Program-made: the position numbers and the translations under genes
NCBI RefSeq assembly: GCF_002896965.1
Contig: NZ_LYMM01000040.1
Coordinates: 1 to 64,000, forward strand
Source: Novosphingobium guangzhouense
GTDB lineage: Bacteria > Pseudomonadota > Alphaproteobacteria > Sphingomonadales > Sphingomonadaceae
Direction: 5' to 3'
DNA: 64,000 bases
Notes under the pieces: generated by a model
Seen by the model: the letters and a program-made list of their open reading frames with translations, nothing else
What the model was told of the DNA's origin: nothing
Databases searched by the model: none
Part shown: positions 8,830-15,574 of the stretch, one piece after another
Layout: every line of letters begins with the position of its first letter
How positions within the stretch are numbered: position 1 is the first letter of the stretch

Positions 8830-9586
8830 TGTAGTTACCCTCTAAAATCTTCTGAAAATTGGATTTCTGGGTAGCCCAGTCGAAGTTGCAGCCGAGAAAG
8901 CGCTTTCCCCGGATCTCGTCGCCGCGCAGGAACGCGGACGCCTCGATGTTCCCGAAGACCTCGCGGAAATCGTCGAGCGTGTACCCGGCAATGCGGGCTT
9001 TGAGCCGCTGCCTGCGCTCCGGGGTCAGCGCCCGGACCCGGGGCTTGCCGAGGCGACCGGCGAGGGCGTTCCAAGCCTCCACGACGTGGTCGGGCTCGAT
9101 CTCCGGCGGGGCGGCTGGCGGCGCGATGGGATCGCCCAGCAAATCCCGATCTTCGGAAACCTCATCCGCACCGGCATCCCCGGCAGGGGGTGCATCAATC
9201 CCGTTAGGGATTGAGGGGGTAGAAGGTTCCAAAGAAGGTTCCGTGTCCCGTTTCCGGTACTGTTTCGAGGCGGAAACGGAACTGTTCCGTTTTTGGGATG
9301 GTTCCGTTTGCGGAACTGTTCCCATTCCGGCACTGTATACCTTCACCTGATTGGTGCGGCCGGTGCGCTCGCCAGTGTCAGTGATGTAGCCGCGCTTCTC
9401 CAGCTCTGCGGTGTTGGCGATGATCGCCTTCCGGTCCTGCCCCGTGATCTCGGACAGGTGCGCGATGGATGCGAAGATGCGCCCGGTGCGGTAGTTCGCG
9501 CACTCGCACATAGCGACGAGCGTGAACTTCAGGCCGCTCGGCTTGATGTCCTGCCGGAATGCCCAGGCGAGGGCCTCGCTGCTCAT
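8822..9586 (-). CDS. Helix-turn-helix phage replication or regulatory protein
   Basis: About 254 residues from the ATG at 9586 (MSSEALAWAFRQDIKPSG), chosen because it overlaps the upstream stop (ATGA). Residues about 15-85 form a winged-helix domain of the RepA/DnaD-type seen in phage replication initiators (LKFTLVAMCECAN, HLSEITGQDRKAIIANTAEL, EKRGYITDTG). A Pro/Ser/Asp-rich linker follows, then a C-terminal helical part (WNALAGRLGKPRVRALTPER, then a FLRGDEIRGKRFL segment) like the end of phage replication proteins that bind helicase. It is probably the replication initiator, but no origin repeats were identified. Confidence 0.65.
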   Translation of the reverse strand: MSSEALAWAFRQDIKPSGLKFTLVAMCECANYRTGRIFASIAHLSEITGQDRKAIIANTAELEKRGYITDTGERTGRTNQVKVYSAGMGTVPQTEPSQKRNSSVSASKQYRKRDTEPSLEPSTPSIPNGIDAPPAGDAGADEVSEDRDLLGDPIAPPAAPPEIEPDHVVEAWNALAGRLGKPRVRALTPERRQRLKARIAGYTLDDFREVFGNIEASAFLRGDEIRGKRFLGCNFDWATQKSNFQKILEGNYNG

Positions 9587-9993
9587 TTCTTTGTCACCCT
9601 GAAATCGATCTCGGGCCACAGCGCACGCGCCAGTGCCCAGCGCAGGGGGAAGTCGCGCACGATCATGCCCTTGCGGTCTTCGACGACCTTCCGGCCGCCC
9701 TCGATGTATGCGAAGTCCGCGCGCAGTCGCGCCTGCTGCCCGTTCTCGAGCATGACGGGGCGGCCTGCGACGGCGAACCTGAATTCCGGCTGCTGCTCAA
9801 GGCCGCAGATGGCCCCGGCGCGCTCGAGCATGGTGAGCTCGTAACAGCGCGCAGCTTCGCTCGCGCTGTCGTGGATGTGCCCAGCCGCACAGCGCGTCTT
9901 CTTGGCGCCATACTTGTTCCCTGCCGCCTTCTTGGCGGGCGGCAGGGACACGAAGTCGGCAAGGGACATGCGTTGTGTCACGGCGCGGGCCAT
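9583..9993 (-). CDS. DUF1064 phage nuclease-like protein
   Basis: A 136-residue protein with the DUF1064 hallmarks: KYGAKKT, a HIHDSASEAARCYEL segment, EQQPEFRF, RADFAYIEGG and the VVEDRKG motif. The Glu, Asp and Glu-x-Lys pattern is that of the PD-(D/E)xK nuclease fold, and these proteins are generally taken as phage resolvase or endonuclease candidates. It overlaps a small gene upstream by 16 bases and the HTH protein downstream by four. Nuclease activity is inferred from the family. Confidence 0.75.
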   Translation of the reverse strand: MARAVTQRMSLADFVSLPPAKKAAGNKYGAKKTRCAAGHIHDSASEAARCYELTMLERAGAICGLEQQPEFRFAVAGRPVMLENGQQARLRADFAYIEGGRKVVEDRKGMIVRDFPLRWALARALWPEIDFRVTKK

Positions 9994-10139
9994 TCCACGG
10001 CAGGCATACCCATTTCCGCGCGCATCTGATCAGCGCGGGCGCGGATCAGCGCCCGGCGCTGCGCATGGCCGATCTTGGCCAGGGCAACGCCGGGATTGAC
10101 CGGCTCGGGCTTGCGCTTGCGGGTGAGCCAGCGGAACAT
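9978..10139 (-). CDS. Short phage early protein, 53 residues
   Basis: A small frame between the DUF2303 and DUF1064 genes: MFRWLTRKRKPEPVN, then a basic helix AKIGHAQRRALIRARADQMR. Its start is two bases after the upstream stop and its end overlaps the DUF1064 start by 16 bases. The strong basic and amphipathic composition and tight packing suggest that it is translated. No family is recognised. Confidence 0.5.
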   Translation of the reverse strand: MFRWLTRKRKPEPVNPGVALAKIGHAQRRALIRARADQMRAEMGMPAVEWPAP

Positions 10140-10141
10140 GC

Positions 10142-11167
10142 TCAGAAGGGACGCCGGTCGTGATCAGCGTCGGCCGCAGGTTCTTCTGCGGTACCGGCAT
10201 AGATCGGCAAGCCGGTTTCGGCGGCGACCTGCTCCAGCGTCTCGTTGAACGCCTGCTCGAAAGTCAGGTCGGGGCGCCACAGTTCGAACCAGAAGACGGG
10301 CTTCCCGCTCTGCAGGCGATACCGCAGGCGGGCGATGATCCGATAGAAGACCGTCGAGCGCGCGAAGATCGGGATCACGATCGAGAACAGCTTGGGGAAG
10401 TCGACGGGCTTGCCGTCAGCCTGCTTGTGCTCGGACACGAACGCGAACTGCGTCTCGCCGGTGGTCAGGTTCACCGCCTCGCACGATTCGGCCGTCTCGT
10501 AGATGCGGAACTTGAGCGAGAGGTCGACCAGCCGCGTGGGCGATGCGATGGCGCTTTCGGTGGTGGCGCGGTTGGACTTGGCGAAAGCCTGCGCCTGCTC
10601 CGACCATGCGGACACCGGATCCTCGGAGACGTCGACGATGTGCGTCTCGAGGAACGCGGCGAAGTCGCCCATCGTCATGGCCTTGCAGTCCTTGGAGAAC
10701 CACGCCTGCCATTCCTTCGAGAGCGGGTAGGCATAGGTCGCCTTGTGCCGCCGGTGGCGCGCACGCTCGTGGGCTACGACGCCGAATTCGTCGATGTTGG
10801 CGGGGTGATAGTCGAAGATCGCGGTGAGGGACGGCTTCTCGAGGTCATCGACGGCGAAGATCGCGGAGTTGATATCCTTGAAGCGGTTGGTCAGCGCAAT
10901 GAACGACGGCAGCTGCGTCAGCACGGCAGTGCCCTCGCGGAACAGCGGGTTGGCACGGAAGTCGTCGAAGTGCACGCCATAGAGCGGCTCGACGCCCTTG
11001 CCCGATACGATGAAAGGCGCGGTCGCGCCGTCGCGCGGGTCAGTGACATGGATTATTTCCGGCCGGATCTTCTTCTCGGCAACATTGAAGGCCGTGGCCA
11101 TGAGTTCGCCGGTGCGGTCGGCAACGGTCGCCGCGGCGATGGCGGTGGTGCTGGTATCGGTGGTCAT
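10142..11167 (-). CDS. DUF2303 family phage protein (YfdQ-like)
   Basis: A 341-residue protein matching DUF2303, the family of E. coli prophage YfdQ, found in early regions of many prophages. Landmarks are SLTAIFDYH, HRRHKATYAYPLSKEWQAW, DFAAFLETHIVDV and FSIVIPIFARSTVFYRI. Biochemical function is unknown; neighbours are often recombination or single-strand-binding proteins. It follows the gene ending at 11186 after 18 bases, in the same operon. Identification is firm at family level. Confidence 0.82.
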   Translation of the reverse strand: MTTDTSTTAIAAATVADRTGELMATAFNVAEKKIRPEIIHVTDPRDGATAPFIVSGKGVEPLYGVHFDDFRANPLFREGTAVLTQLPSFIALTNRFKDINSAIFAVDDLEKPSLTAIFDYHPANIDEFGVVAHERARHRRHKATYAYPLSKEWQAWFSKDCKAMTMGDFAAFLETHIVDVSEDPVSAWSEQAQAFAKSNRATTESAIASPTRLVDLSLKFRIYETAESCEAVNLTTGETQFAFVSEHKQADGKPVDFPKLFSIVIPIFARSTVFYRIIARLRYRLQSGKPVFWFELWRPDLTFEQAFNETLEQVAAETGLPIYAGTAEEPAADADHDRRPF

Positions 11168-11185
11168 ATGCTCTGCGTCCTTGGA

Positions 11186-11605
11186 TCAGCCGCGCACAAC
11201 GCGGGCTTCGGTGGTGACTTCGCGGATGGTGCCGAACAGGTTGCCCTGGCGGGGCTTGTTCGGGCTCAGGCGGCCGTCGCTGGTGAACCAGGCGACCGTG
11301 GCGCCGTGCTTGGCCGTCGGCAGCTTGAAGGCGAGGCTGGGCGTCAGAACCGAGAACTCGCGGTCGGGATCGAACTCAACGTCGATCTTTAGGGTGATGG
11401 AGCCCTTCACCTTCTTGTCGCTGTCGACGCCGGCCGCCTCGAGCTTCTGGGCGAACTCGCGCAGGGGCTCGCTGCTGTCGGCGTTGAACGCGCCGTCCTT
11501 CAGCATCATCAGCAGGTCGGTAAGGGTGGAGGCGGCGGGATAGCGCTGGCCGCCATCGGCTGCGCGCTCCTCTATGATTTCGCCCGTTTCGGCGTTATGA
11601 TCCAT
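11186..11605 (-). CDS. Conserved phage protein upstream of DUF2303
   Basis: About 139 residues from MDHNAETGEIIEE (start 11605; an earlier start seven codons upstream is possible). It has a helical N-terminal half (TLTDLLMMLKDG) and a beta-rich half (KGSITLKIDVEFDPDREFSV). Proteins of this size are regular partners just upstream of DUF2303 genes in alphaproteobacterial phages. No catalytic motif is visible. A role in phage recombination or replication would be a guess. Confidence 0.55.
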   Translation of the reverse strand: MDHNAETGEIIEERAADGGQRYPAASTLTDLLMMLKDGAFNADSSEPLREFAQKLEAAGVDSDKKVKGSITLKIDVEFDPDREFSVLTPSLAFKLPTAKHGATVAWFTSDGRLSPNKPRQGNLFGTIREVTTEARVVRG

Positions 11606-11675
11606 GCTGTTCACTCCGGCGCGCATCTCAGGTCATCCGGCCGGGGTGCGCGCCATCCCCCTGACCCGAAACTTG

Positions 11676-12122
11676 TCAGGCGGCTGGCCGCAGCTTCGCG
11701 AGCTGGGCATCAATGGCGTCGCGCGCGTTCTCGAGTGTGCTGCGGTTGGCGCGCACCTCCTCCTGATCGACGACGCCGTCTTCCAGTGCGACCGAGATCG
11801 CGAGGGCAGCCTTCAGGATGGCCGACTGCCCTGCATAGTCGCAATGGACGCCGGGCCGGCTGCCTTCTACGAGGGTACGGATCGGACCGATGAAGCGCCC
11901 GTTCCATTCCCGCCATGCAGCAAGAAGCGAGAAGCCCGACATGTCGGAGAAGTCGCCGTTGCAGTATGCCTCGGCACGGTCGCCACTCTTGCCCATGACG
12001 CGACCCATGTCCGCATAGGTGAGGCCGTCCTCTTCCTTGATGGCCGCAAGCGTCTCGGCGATCGTGTCGCGGACGGATGACGCGGAAAAGATGGGCCTTC
12101 CCCCGGTGGATGTGCGGTTCAC
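11676..12122 (-). CDS. Phage early regulator-like protein
   Basis: A 148-residue protein from the GTG at 12122, which overlaps the upstream stop (GTGA). Residues about 17-60 (VRDTIAETLAAIKEEDGLTY, then ADMGRVMGKSGDRAEAYCNG) look like a Cro/CI-type helix-turn-helix, in which a short helix pair is followed by a recognition helix. The C-terminal half is helical (HCDYAGQSAILKAAL). It is probably a DNA-binding protein of the leftward early operon; target unknown. Confidence 0.55.
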   Translation of the reverse strand: MNRTSTGGRPIFSASSVRDTIAETLAAIKEEDGLTYADMGRVMGKSGDRAEAYCNGDFSDMSGFSLLAAWREWNGRFIGPIRTLVEGSRPGVHCDYAGQSAILKAALAISVALEDGVVDQEEVRANRSTLENARDAIDAQLAKLRPAA

Positions 12123-12616
12123 AGCTGGGTTACCTCGGCAGCATGAAGATGGACGGGTACGAACGTGATGCGCGGCGCCGCGCGCGAGTGACGGCAACCG
12201 ATGTCGCCGCGAATCTCGCAGAAGGGACACGGATCGCGATTGACGCGGACGGGTTCGGGTCGGCTGTGGACGGCCGGGACGGGAGCGGCTGGTACCGGTT
12301 GCGCCTTGTGATCGATGGGCATGGACACATCGCCGTCACGCAGGTGGACGCGCCAATGTGGGGTGGCGGGATGGCCGCCTGTGCTCTTGCCGGTCGCAAC
12401 GATGGTGACGATGCGCGACATGCTGAAACGCTCGACGACGATCAGGCCGCGCTCTTCCAGCCGCTTCATGGCGTTGACCGGGACGCTTTTGCTGGAAGCG
12501 CCGATCATGCGTGCGAGCTCGCCGTTCTGCGGGCAGGGCTGACCACGCTCGGCCGCCTTCGTGATGGCGGCGAGGATCCGGTCATCCTGCTCGAGAAGGC
12601 GCCCGGCGCGGCTCAT
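12119..12616 (-). CDS. Winged-helix phage early protein
   Basis: About 165 residues from the ATG at 12616 (MSRAGRLLEQDD), which overlaps the upstream stop by four bases. Residues about 8-60 form a MarR/GntR-like winged helix: ILAAITKAAERG, NGELARMIGASSKSVPVNAM, KRLEERGLIVVER. The second half is Pro-rich with a Cys-rich patch (CPFCEIRGDIGC) that might bind metal. It is a likely transcription regulator or replication accessory of the phage. Confidence 0.55.
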   Translation of the reverse strand: MSRAGRLLEQDDRILAAITKAAERGQPCPQNGELARMIGASSKSVPVNAMKRLEERGLIVVERFSMSRIVTIVATGKSTGGHPATPHWRVHLRDGDVSMPIDHKAQPVPAAPVPAVHSRPEPVRVNRDPCPFCEIRGDIGCRHSRAAPRITFVPVHLHAAEVTQL

Positions 12617-12930
12617 GACCGCGCGTCCCATGCCCAGCCGCGCGCCGTTCGACCGTCGATACCGCGCAGGGGAAAGTGGCCCCCGGTCGCCTTGCGGATT
12701 TCACGGACGTGATTGGCCAAGGTCTGAGCCGTTGCGTTTGGCAAGTCGCGGTGTGTGAGCGGGCGACCTTTCGCACGGGCGATCGCGTAGAGCGTGCGGC
12801 TGACAGCGCGGCTAATCTCGATCGGATAGCCGTCACGATAAGCGCCGACGGGCGTCAGGAGCCACTTGCCGCGCCAGATCGGGGTGCCTTCGTCCTGCAG
12901 GCCGCCGCAGTGGATGCACGGCGCGCTCAT
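12613..12930 (-). CDS. Phage winged-helix protein with N-terminal CxxC
   Basis: A 105-residue protein from MSAPCIHCGG (ATG at 12930). A CIHCGG knuckle at the N-terminus is followed by an OmpR-type C-terminal effector fold: RTLYAIARAKGRPLTHRDLP, NATAQTLANHVREIRKATGG, and a short wing. The arrangement suggests a DNA-binding regulator. The ATG follows an 86-bp divergent gap towards the rightward gene at 13017. Its stop overlaps the next start (ATGA). Confidence 0.55.
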   Translation of the reverse strand: MSAPCIHCGGLQDEGTPIWRGKWLLTPVGAYRDGYPIEISRAVSRTLYAIARAKGRPLTHRDLPNATAQTLANHVREIRKATGGHFPLRGIDGRTARGWAWDARS

Positions 12931-12980
12931 GCGCCCGCACCTCCACGGCTGGAGCTTGACGCCCCAGCCGCTTCGGTCAT

Positions 12981-13004
12981 CGTGCTTGTTCCGACACGAG
13001 CACG
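12981..13004. promoter_or_regulatory. Inverted repeat between divergent phage genes
   Basis: CGTGCT and AGCACG arms separated by 12 bases lie between the leftward winged-helix gene (start 12930) and the rightward gene at 13017. It ends just before the AAAGGA ribosome site of the latter. It could be an operator or a small 5' hairpin. No match to a known regulator site. Confidence 0.35.
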
Positions 13005-13016
13005 AAAGGATTTGAT

Positions 13017-13211
13017 ATGGCGATTTCCGAAGATACGGCTGCACTTGTCGCCGCGCAGCTCACCGAAACCTGGGCGTCCATGTTCAAGCAGCGCGAAGGC
13101 GCACACGGCCTGTCCTCGGACGAAATCACTGATTACATCGAGAAGGCATACGCTCACTTCAAGGCAGTGGCGAAAGGTCCGCGAGGTACCCCCCGCATTC
13201 GGTCGGTATAG
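13017..13211 (+). CDS. Small phage protein, opposite strand to its operon
   Basis: A 64-residue protein (MAISEDTAALVAAQLTETW) with a helical, acidic sequence and a GLSSDEITDYIEKAY segment. The ribosome site AAAGGA sits at a proper distance before the ATG. It is the only rightward gene inside the leftward early block, so it needs its own promoter. Two-base spacing separates its stop from that of the convergent gene ending at 13213. Such small proteins near immunity regions are common in phages; the function is unknown. Confidence 0.55.
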   Translation: MAISEDTAALVAAQLTETWASMFKQREGAHGLSSDEITDYIEKAYAHFKAVAKGPRGTPRIRSV

Positions 13212-13212
13212 G

Positions 13213-13479
13213 TCACGCATCGGTGTTTTCCCGCATGCCGAACAGCACAGCGCCTTTGCGGCTGGCGGCACGGCGGGAGCGCTGCGCGGCGTAAGTTTTG
13301 CCAGGTTCCGGGGACCGCCAGACCTCGTCCGCATCGATCTCCTCGCGGGCGATCTCGCGAACTCGCGCCTCAAGCGCATCCATCGCCAGCCGCTGACGGC
13401 GCAGGCGCGCGAGGTTCCATGCGGAGAGGATGAGGGACGCCGCCGCGCAGGCGAGGGTGAAGGTGTCGTGCGCGCTCAT
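13213..13479 (-). CDS. Small membrane-anchored phage protein
   Basis: 88 residues from the ATG at 13479 (MSAHDTFTLACAAASLILSA). One N-terminal membrane helix (residues about 6-24) is followed by a coiled-coil stretch (LARLRRQRLAMDALEARVRE). The start overlaps the stop of the Cro-like gene (ATGA), so the two are co-translated from the leftward promoter. The function is unknown; the layout resembles superinfection-exclusion or accessory membrane proteins, which is only an analogy. Confidence 0.55.
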   Translation of the reverse strand: MSAHDTFTLACAAASLILSAWNLARLRRQRLAMDALEARVREIAREEIDADEVWRSPEPGKTYAAQRSRRAASRKGAVLFGMRENTDA

Positions 13480-13685
13480 GCGGCGGCCTGCCGCGACGGG
13501 GCGCCACGGTATGAAACCATGAAGTTTCGCACCTTCGCCTCCGTTTCCGGCCACACTCGGCGACCATTGCGGAGATCTCGCACGAACTTCCAGTCGTTGA
13601 CGGCTTGCCGACCAAAAGCACTGTCAGCCATCGCCGTTGACTTCAGGAAGGCTTCCACTTCGGTGATAAGGGGATGATGGGCCAT
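13476..13685 (-). CDS. Cro-like regulator, first leftward early gene
   Basis: A 69-residue protein with a compact helix-turn-helix: PLITEVEAFLKSTAMADSAF, GRQAVNDWKFVRDLRNGRRV and a closing WPETEAKVRNFM helix. It lies back-to-back with the CI-like repressor gene and is the first gene after the leftward promoter. The predicted -10 box ends only about six bases before the ATG, so its mRNA is probably leaderless or nearly so. By position it should be the Cro counterpart, favouring lytic transcription; this is inferred. Confidence 0.72.
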   Translation of the reverse strand: MAHHPLITEVEAFLKSTAMADSAFGRQAVNDWKFVRDLRNGRRVWPETEAKVRNFMVSYRGAPSRQAAA

Positions 13686-13690
13686 GCGGT

Positions 13691-13720
13691 TTTATGCGGG
13701 CAACTTCCCGCACATGTCAA
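13691..13720 (-). promoter_or_regulatory. Leftward early promoter P-L with operator in the spacer
   Basis: Reading leftward, TTGACA (13720-13715) and CATAAA (13696-13691) are 18 bases apart. The spacer contains the perfect 18-bp palindromic operator TGCGGGCAACTTCCCGCA (13695-13712). Repressor bound here would occlude RNA polymerase. The promoter drives the Cro-like gene at 13685 and the leftward early cascade. Confidence 0.75.
13695..13712. promoter_or_regulatory. Repressor operator O1
   Basis: TGCGGG and CCCGCA arms around a six-base centre. It is the exact reverse complement of O5 at 14552-14569. It sits within the leftward promoter spacer. Assigned to the CI-like repressor by position and recurrence. 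Confidence 0.78.
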
Positions 13721-13732
13721 GGGAAACTTCCC
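13721..13732. promoter_or_regulatory. Degenerate operator O2
   Basis: GGGAA and TTCCC arms with a two-base centre, directly upstream of the leftward -35 box. It shares the GGG...CCC core of the other operators but lacks the outer TGC/GCA. It may be a weak site giving cooperative binding between O1 and O3. Confidence 0.45.
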
Positions 13733-13752
13733 GGATGCGGGCAAGAGTTCAT

Positions 13753-13770
13753 TGCGGGATAAGTCCCGCA
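13753..13770. promoter_or_regulatory. Repressor operator O3 overlapping the repressor start codon
   Basis: TGCGGG-ATAAGT-CCCGCA; its last base is the A of the repressor ATG. This position suggests negative autoregulation. No Shine-Dalgarno fits before the ATG, and the site would replace a leader, as expected for a leaderless repressor message. Confidence 0.72.
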
Positions 13771-14495
13771 TGACGGATAGGAATACGATCTTAATCGACA
13801 GGATTGAGGAGCGCCTGCAGGCGCTCAGCATGTCAGACCGGAAGGCCTCAATGGCGGCCGTTGGCAAGCCGGACATGATCCGTGACATAAGGCGAGGGCG
13901 TCAGCCTATCGGCGCGCGGCTCTCTGCACTTGCTGGCGTCTTGGAGACGTCTGTGGAATACCTGCAGGGCGCGTCTGACCAGCTTGGCGGCAGCCAGGCG
14001 GACAGCTCAAGCATCCGAGCGCTAGTGCCTCGGCCGCAAGATATGCTGCTGGATATTCCGGTTTATGGCACGGCGTTAGGCAGCGAAAGTGAGTATGGCG
14101 ACCAGGCAGATGGACTTGTGGCGATAGAGCAAACCGACCTAAACACCTCAGAAGTAGTGGACCGCTTCCGCCGCCCTCCCAACCTGATGAACCGCCGCGA
14201 TGTCTATGGCCTTTATGTGGCCGGAGACTCAATGGAACCCGCTTACGAGGCGGGCCGCGGGATCCTCGTTGACCCTAAAAAGCCGCCAAGCAGTCGCGAT
14301 TATGTTGTGGTGTATCTTCGAAATCGCGACGACAGCGACGGAGCGGCTGGCGTGTTGATAAAGCGCCTTGTCCGCCGGTCCGGTAGCTACATCGAACTTG
14401 AGCAATACAATCCAGCAGCGGTTTTCCGCCTGGATTCGCGGCTATATCGCGAGGTTCATCGCGTGATGCCTTGGGATGAAGCCTTCGGGATGTAG
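13770..14495 (+). CDS. CI-like prophage repressor, HTH plus S24 (LexA-like) peptidase
   Basis: 241 residues from the ATG at 13770. The N-terminal helix-turn-helix covers about residues 8-60 (RIEERLQALSMSDRKASMAA, then IRDIRRGRQPIGARLSALAG). The C-terminal S24 domain shows the serine loop YGLYVAGDSMEPAYEAG and a lysine further on in GVLIKRLVRR, the Ser-Lys dyad of LexA/CI self-cleavage. It should hold the prophage silent and be inactivated after DNA damage through RecA. Operators lie on both sides of the gene. GC content is slightly lower than in neighbours. Both domains appear intact, so lysogenic control probably still works even though structural genes are damaged. Confidence 0.88.
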   Translation: MTDRNTILIDRIEERLQALSMSDRKASMAAVGKPDMIRDIRRGRQPIGARLSALAGVLETSVEYLQGASDQLGGSQADSSSIRALVPRPQDMLLDIPVYGTALGSESEYGDQADGLVAIEQTDLNTSEVVDRFRRPPNLMNRRDVYGLYVAGDSMEPAYEAGRGILVDPKKPPSSRDYVVVYLRNRDDSDGAAGVLIKRLVRRSGSYIELEQYNPAAVFRLDSRLYREVHRVMPWDEAFGM

Positions 14496-14520
14496 TTAGG
14501 AGCGGGCAGCAAATCACGTT

Positions 14521-14538
14521 CGCGGGAAGCTGCCCGCA
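14521..14538. promoter_or_regulatory. Repressor operator O4
   Basis: CGCGGG-AAGCTG-CCCGCA, differing from O5 at two positions, placed upstream of the rightward -35 box. Centre-to-centre distance to O5 is 31 bases, about three helical turns, so repressor dimers could cooperate on one DNA face. Confidence 0.7.
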
Positions 14539-14546
14539 TTATCCGC

Positions 14547-14575
14547 TTGACTGCGGGAAGTTGCCCGCATAGTTT
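14547..14575 (+). promoter_or_regulatory. Rightward early promoter P-R with operator O5 in the spacer
   Basis: TTGACT (14547-14552) and TAGTTT (14570-14575) are 17 bases apart. The spacer plus one base is operator O5, TGCGGGAAGTTGCCCGCA (14552-14569), the reverse complement of O1. The promoter leads into the gene at 14615 and the rightward genes up to the integrase. Confidence 0.75.
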
Positions 14576-14614
14576 GGTTTCCATCGGGGCGCACCGCCCC
14601 AGTGGAGACCGCCG

Positions 14615-14824
14615 ATGCGCACCGCATCCCCCACCATCACGATCACGCAGGGCACGCTGCACGGGACCGAAGAGGTAACGTACGTAAAGCTTCCCCTCGT
14701 GCAGGCTGTGATTGACAATCTGCTGGTCGCTTTGAACGCCCCAGCCGAACACCGTCGGGTGTACCGCAACTATGCGGCTGCGATGGCTGAGCTTCGCCTC
14801 CAGCAGTGGGCTGGCGAAGCATGA
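14615..14824 (+). CDS. Small phage protein, first rightward early gene
   Basis: A 69-residue protein (MRTASPTITITQGTLHGTEE) with a beta-rich start and a helical C-terminus (RVYRNYAAAMAELRLQQW). A GGAG ribosome site precedes the ATG, and it is the first gene after the rightward promoter. Its stop overlaps the next start (ATGA). Function unknown. Confidence 0.55.
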   Translation: MRTASPTITITQGTLHGTEEVTYVKLPLVQAVIDNLLVALNAPAEHRRVYRNYAAAMAELRLQQWAGEA

Positions 14825-14916
14825 TCCGGCTCCGCCTCCTCAACGGCCGCTGCCGCATCTTCGACAACGCCTTCGACATGATCGCGTTCGTTGCCAGCCG
14901 CATGGGTGAACTGTGA
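14821..14916 (+). CDS. Very short phage frame, 31 residues
   Basis: MIRLRLLNGRCRIFDNAFDM and eleven more residues, overlapping the upstream stop by four bases and the next start by one. The tight coupling on both sides argues for translation. It has no recognisable domain; it could also be a translational bridge rather than a working protein. Confidence 0.4.
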   Translation: MIRLRLLNGRCRIFDNAFDMIAFVASRMGEL

Positions 14917-15158
14917 TGCGCTGGGTCTACGCCCTCGTGCTGACCTTCGGCACCGCCGCGCTGTTCGGGTTGGATGCCTGGGCCAGCTGGCTCACGAGCT
15001 CGAACTCGGAAGCGCGCGCCTTCATCCTCTCCGACGCCTTCTTCCCGATGTTCTTCGGCGGCATCGCCGTCGCCGTCGCGGTGATGCTGGCGGCGGTTTG
15101 CCTTCTCGCTTTGATCCCGAGCCGCTCGGGTCGCAAGGCGCCGGAGCGCGGCAATTGA
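14916..15158 (+). CDS. Small two-helix membrane protein of the phage
   Basis: 80 residues (MRWVYALVLTFGTAALFG) with two predicted membrane helices, about residues 4-22 and 43-65, and a basic C-terminal tail (RSGRKAPERG). The ATG overlaps the previous stop (TGATG); a GTG one codon upstream is also possible. Its stop overlaps the next start. Function unknown. Confidence 0.5.
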   Translation: MRWVYALVLTFGTAALFGLDAWASWLTSSNSEARAFILSDAFFPMFFGGIAVAVAVMLAAVCLLALIPSRSGRKAPERGN

Positions 15159-15433
15159 CCGTGCCCGGCGTCACCATCTCCCAAAGCACCGGCCGGAACT
15201 TTCCCACCCCCCGGGTTCCGGAACTGCCCCCCTCCTTGCCTGCGGCCTCCGGTGCTGCCGCAGGCACCCTTCACCTGACGCCAGCCGAGGAGGAGGCAGT
15301 CGCCGCCTACGTCGAGCGCGTCTGGCAGGGCGCCACGGGCCTTTCCGAGGTGCCGCCCCACGACATGCTCTGCACGCTGGTCGGGCTGATGATGCGCAAG
15401 GTGCGCGAGATCACAGCCAGCCGCGAAGGCTGA
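15155..15433 (+). CDS. Small phage protein, unknown
   Basis: About 92 residues if the TTG at 15155 (TTGA overlap with the upstream stop) is used, or 90 from the GTG at 15161. After a Pro/Ser-rich leader comes a helical block, LTPAEEEAVAAYVERVWQGA and then CTLVGLMMRKVREI. No family recognised. The 141 bases after it hold no frame I would support. Confidence 0.45.
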   Translation: MTVPGVTISQSTGRNFPTPRVPELPPSLPAASGAAAGTLHLTPAEEEAVAAYVERVWQGATGLSEVPPHDMLCTLVGLMMRKVREITASREG

Positions 15434-15574
15434 GCCGCAGTTCCACAGGGAATGTGAACCCGAAAGGACACTCAGGCCCCCGCATTCCCTCCCCAGCCGC
15501 AATCCCGCGGACATTCGGACGCGCTGAGGGCCGCGTGGGGACGCCCTCCTAGTTTCACTCGAAAGGACCGCCGC

